DNA from: Chloroflexota bacterium
Lineage (GTDB): Bacteria; Chloroflexota; Dehalococcoidia; Lucifugimonadales; JADFKI01
Length of the DNA stretch: 54,464 bases
Direction of reading: 5' to 3'
Assembly: GCA_009840355.1 (NCBI GenBank)
Contig: VXNZ01000037.1
Coordinates: 1-54,464, forward strand
Shown: positions 53,251-54,464 of the stretch, piece by piece
Numbering within the stretch: the first letter of the stretch is position 1
Layout of the letters: each line of letters opens with the position of its first letter
Notes under the pieces: generated by a model
Seen by the model: only the letters and a program-made list of their open reading frames with translations
What the model was told of the DNA's origin: nothing
Database searches by the model: none
Translations under genes and position numbers: made by a program

Positions 53251-54366
53251 TTAGGGGCTGCGATTGTTGATGGGAACGGTTAGTTTGGGAGTGGGGATTT
53301 GGGCTGCGGCGGTGTGGGACGATCGGCCGGTCGCCCCTACGAGGTTGTAGCGGGTCAGATTGCCGTCGAGTTTGTCTTGCTCGTCTTCGGGGTCGGGGTC
53401 GTTGGGACCGCAGGTGGCGAATGCCATTGCGTCTTCGGGGTTTTTGCCTTCGGTGATGTAGCGGTTGTAGGCGTTGTACTTGTCCTCGGCTTCTTGTGCT
53501 GCCTCTTCGTCGCCGGACTCGTATGCCTCGTTGAATTCGCGGAGCAGCGCGTTGCGTCCGGCTTGAATGCGGGCGTGTTCTAGGGTCGCGCCTTCGTCTG
53601 CGAAGTCGGTGGCTTGCTTGTATGCCTGCACATGCTCCCAGCTTACGGCTTCGTAGTTGAGGTCGTAGGCGCGGTGGAGCAGTTCACGCGCGGCTGCTAC
53701 GCGGTGCGCGGCTGTCCAGTCACCATCGCTGCGGTCGTCTTCGGCTATGCGTATGAGGAGTTCTGCGGCTTCCGTGCCGCCGTTTGTCTTGTCTCGGACT
53801 AGCTTTGCCAAGTGTCCGTTGATGGGGGCTGCGTCGTCTAAGTCCGCTTCGGGGTCGTAGGATGCGGACCTGCGGCGTTTGGCGGACTCGCCGAATGCGC
53901 GGCGCAGGAGTTCGCTTGCTGCTGCGAGCTTGTGGTGTGGCTTTGCGGGCGGGCGGACTCCACCGTATCCGAAGCCCTGCGCTGCTTGACTGTCGTATTC
54001 TCCGTCGTCGTGGATTATGTCGCAGAGGGCTTCGACTAGGGTTTCGCCTTCGTTTGTGCGGTCTCGGATGTATCGGGCAATGGGGTAGGCTACGATGTCT
54101 CTGAGCGTGGGTGTCAGTTTAGAGTTATCAGTTATCAGTTCAGAGTTGTCGGTTGATGGTTCGTCGCCGGTTGGGTCGAAGGGTATGACTTTGCCTTCGA
54201 CTTGCGCGAAGCCGTACTTAGTTAGCATACGTGCGGCGTCCAGCTTGTGGCAGGTCTTGATGGCATAGCTGTCGCTTTGCAAGGTGTCCACAAGGAACAT
54301 GGCTATGGTCTCACCGTCGTTGGTGAGATTGGCTATTTTCTGTTGTAGGGCTGTTTGGATGCACAT
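53251..54366 (-). CDS. Uncharacterised charged protein
   Basis: I do not recognise this 371-residue protein. It has repeated segments of the form LxDxxNxGxTxxxxLxxIxxDD (for example IRDRTNEGETLVEALCDIIHDDGEYD and VRDKTNGGTEAAELLIRIAEDDRSDGD), each followed by a helix with AAxELLxRAY/F. This suggests an internal duplication. It is strongly charged and has no signal or membrane segment. A stretch encoded by AGTTATC repeats (TDNSELITDNSKLTP) looks like recent insertion of repeat DNA into the gene. It resembles phage-terminase small-subunit-like or DNA-bound structural proteins at best; no function is claimed. The ATG is not supported by a clear ribosome binding site. Confidence 0.55.
   Translation of the reverse strand: MCIQTALQQKIANLTNDGETIAMFLVDTLQSDSYAIKTCHKLDAARMLTKYGFAQVEGKVIPFDPTGDEPSTDNSELITDNSKLTPTLRDIVAYPIARYIRDRTNEGETLVEALCDIIHDDGEYDSQAAQGFGYGGVRPPAKPHHKLAAASELLRRAFGESAKRRRSASYDPEADLDDAAPINGHLAKLVRDKTNGGTEAAELLIRIAEDDRSDGDWTAAHRVAAARELLHRAYDLNYEAVSWEHVQAYKQATDFADEGATLEHARIQAGRNALLREFNEAYESGDEEAAQEAEDKYNAYNRYITEGKNPEDAMAFATCGPNDPDPEDEQDKLDGNLTRYNLVGATGRSSHTAAAQIPTPKLTVPINNRSP
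54117..54155. repeat. AGTTATC-type tandem repeat inside a coding sequence
   Basis: AGAGTTATCAGTTATCAGTT and then AGAGTTGTCGGTTG are degenerate copies of the same 8-base unit found upstream at 54373-54405. Within the 371-residue protein they encode the TDNSELITDNS stretch. Confidence 0.65.
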
Positions 54367-54372
54367 GGGAGT

Positions 54373-54405
54373 GAGTTATCAGTTATCAGTTATCAGTTTT
54401 CAGTT
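54373..54405. repeat. AGTTATC-type tandem repeat upstream
   Basis: Three or four units of about 8 bases (AGTTATC with one TTTTC variant) lie just before the start of the 371-residue protein gene. It shares the unit with 54117-54155. Confidence 0.65.
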
Positions 54406-54464
54406 CCCCACATTGCTTACCGGGGGCTGACAGGGCTTGAGTGTTTGAAATCATATGTTCTGAT

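Overview
The window looks like a piece of a Chloroflexota genome, plausibly a marine or sponge-associated Dehalococcoidia/SAR202-like lineage. This is inferred from gene content: a luciferase-type flavin monooxygenase, an enolase-superfamily enzyme, a DUF35/thiolase pair, GAF-PAS-kinase-REC-wHTH fusion regulators, GLUG/Thr-Pro surface proteins, and early-cobalt (anaerobic-type) cobalamin genes. No 16S rRNA gene is present, so the taxonomy is not proven.

The left part (about 1-30.6 kb) is accessory and partly decaying. It holds an HU gene, a DUF35 plus thiolase-fold pair, two membrane proteins, a first fusion sensor-regulator and a lipoprotein. A scarred block follows (9.46-13.9 kb): a frameshifted IS256-type element, a large pseudogene of the RNA polymerase beta subunit, and a truncated family 3 solute-binding lipoprotein gene facing it. 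Next come a polytopic membrane protein, a low-GC trypsin-like protease and a family of giant secreted or cell-wall proteins. Three of these share an N-terminal Ca-loop-like module (DxDxDGLIEI) and GLUG repeats. A second fusion sensor-regulator is divergent from surface protein B. The 5' end of this sensor, with its promoter, recurs as a fragment in front of surface protein C and again, more decayed, at 30.4-30.6 kb. The same -35/-10 boxes with a 17-base spacer survive in all three copies, so this looks like a duplicated sensor/promoter/surface-protein cassette.

The right part (about 30.8-54.4 kb) is denser and mostly core metabolism: tRNA-Ala(GGC), an enolase-superfamily enzyme, ribosomal protein L25, an MFS exporter and an FAD oxidoreductase. 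A minus-strand run of six genes follows, in transcription order fba-alkD-like-rdgB-moaA-rnhA-moaC. Upstream of it on the same strand lie a peroxiredoxin, a luciferase-like monooxygenase and pth. A seven-gene cobalamin operon (cbiC, cbiX, cbiD, cbiT, cobI/cbiL, cobM/cbiF, cbiG) runs on the plus strand. Last come a restriction-modification remnant (methyltransferase stub plus PLD nuclease), an alpha/beta hydrolase, rpsU and an unidentified protein.

The most notable signal is the peroxiredoxin at 41390-41845. Its reading frame is interrupted only by a TGA that sits exactly at the peroxidatic cysteine position. A stem-loop just after the TGA has the geometry of a bacterial SECIS element. This is a good candidate selenoprotein. 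Other points of interest are the rpoB pseudogene, the duplicated sensor/surface cassette with a 36-base palindrome, and dispersed intergenic repeats that appear to have supplied start codons and C-terminal tails in the cobalamin operon.
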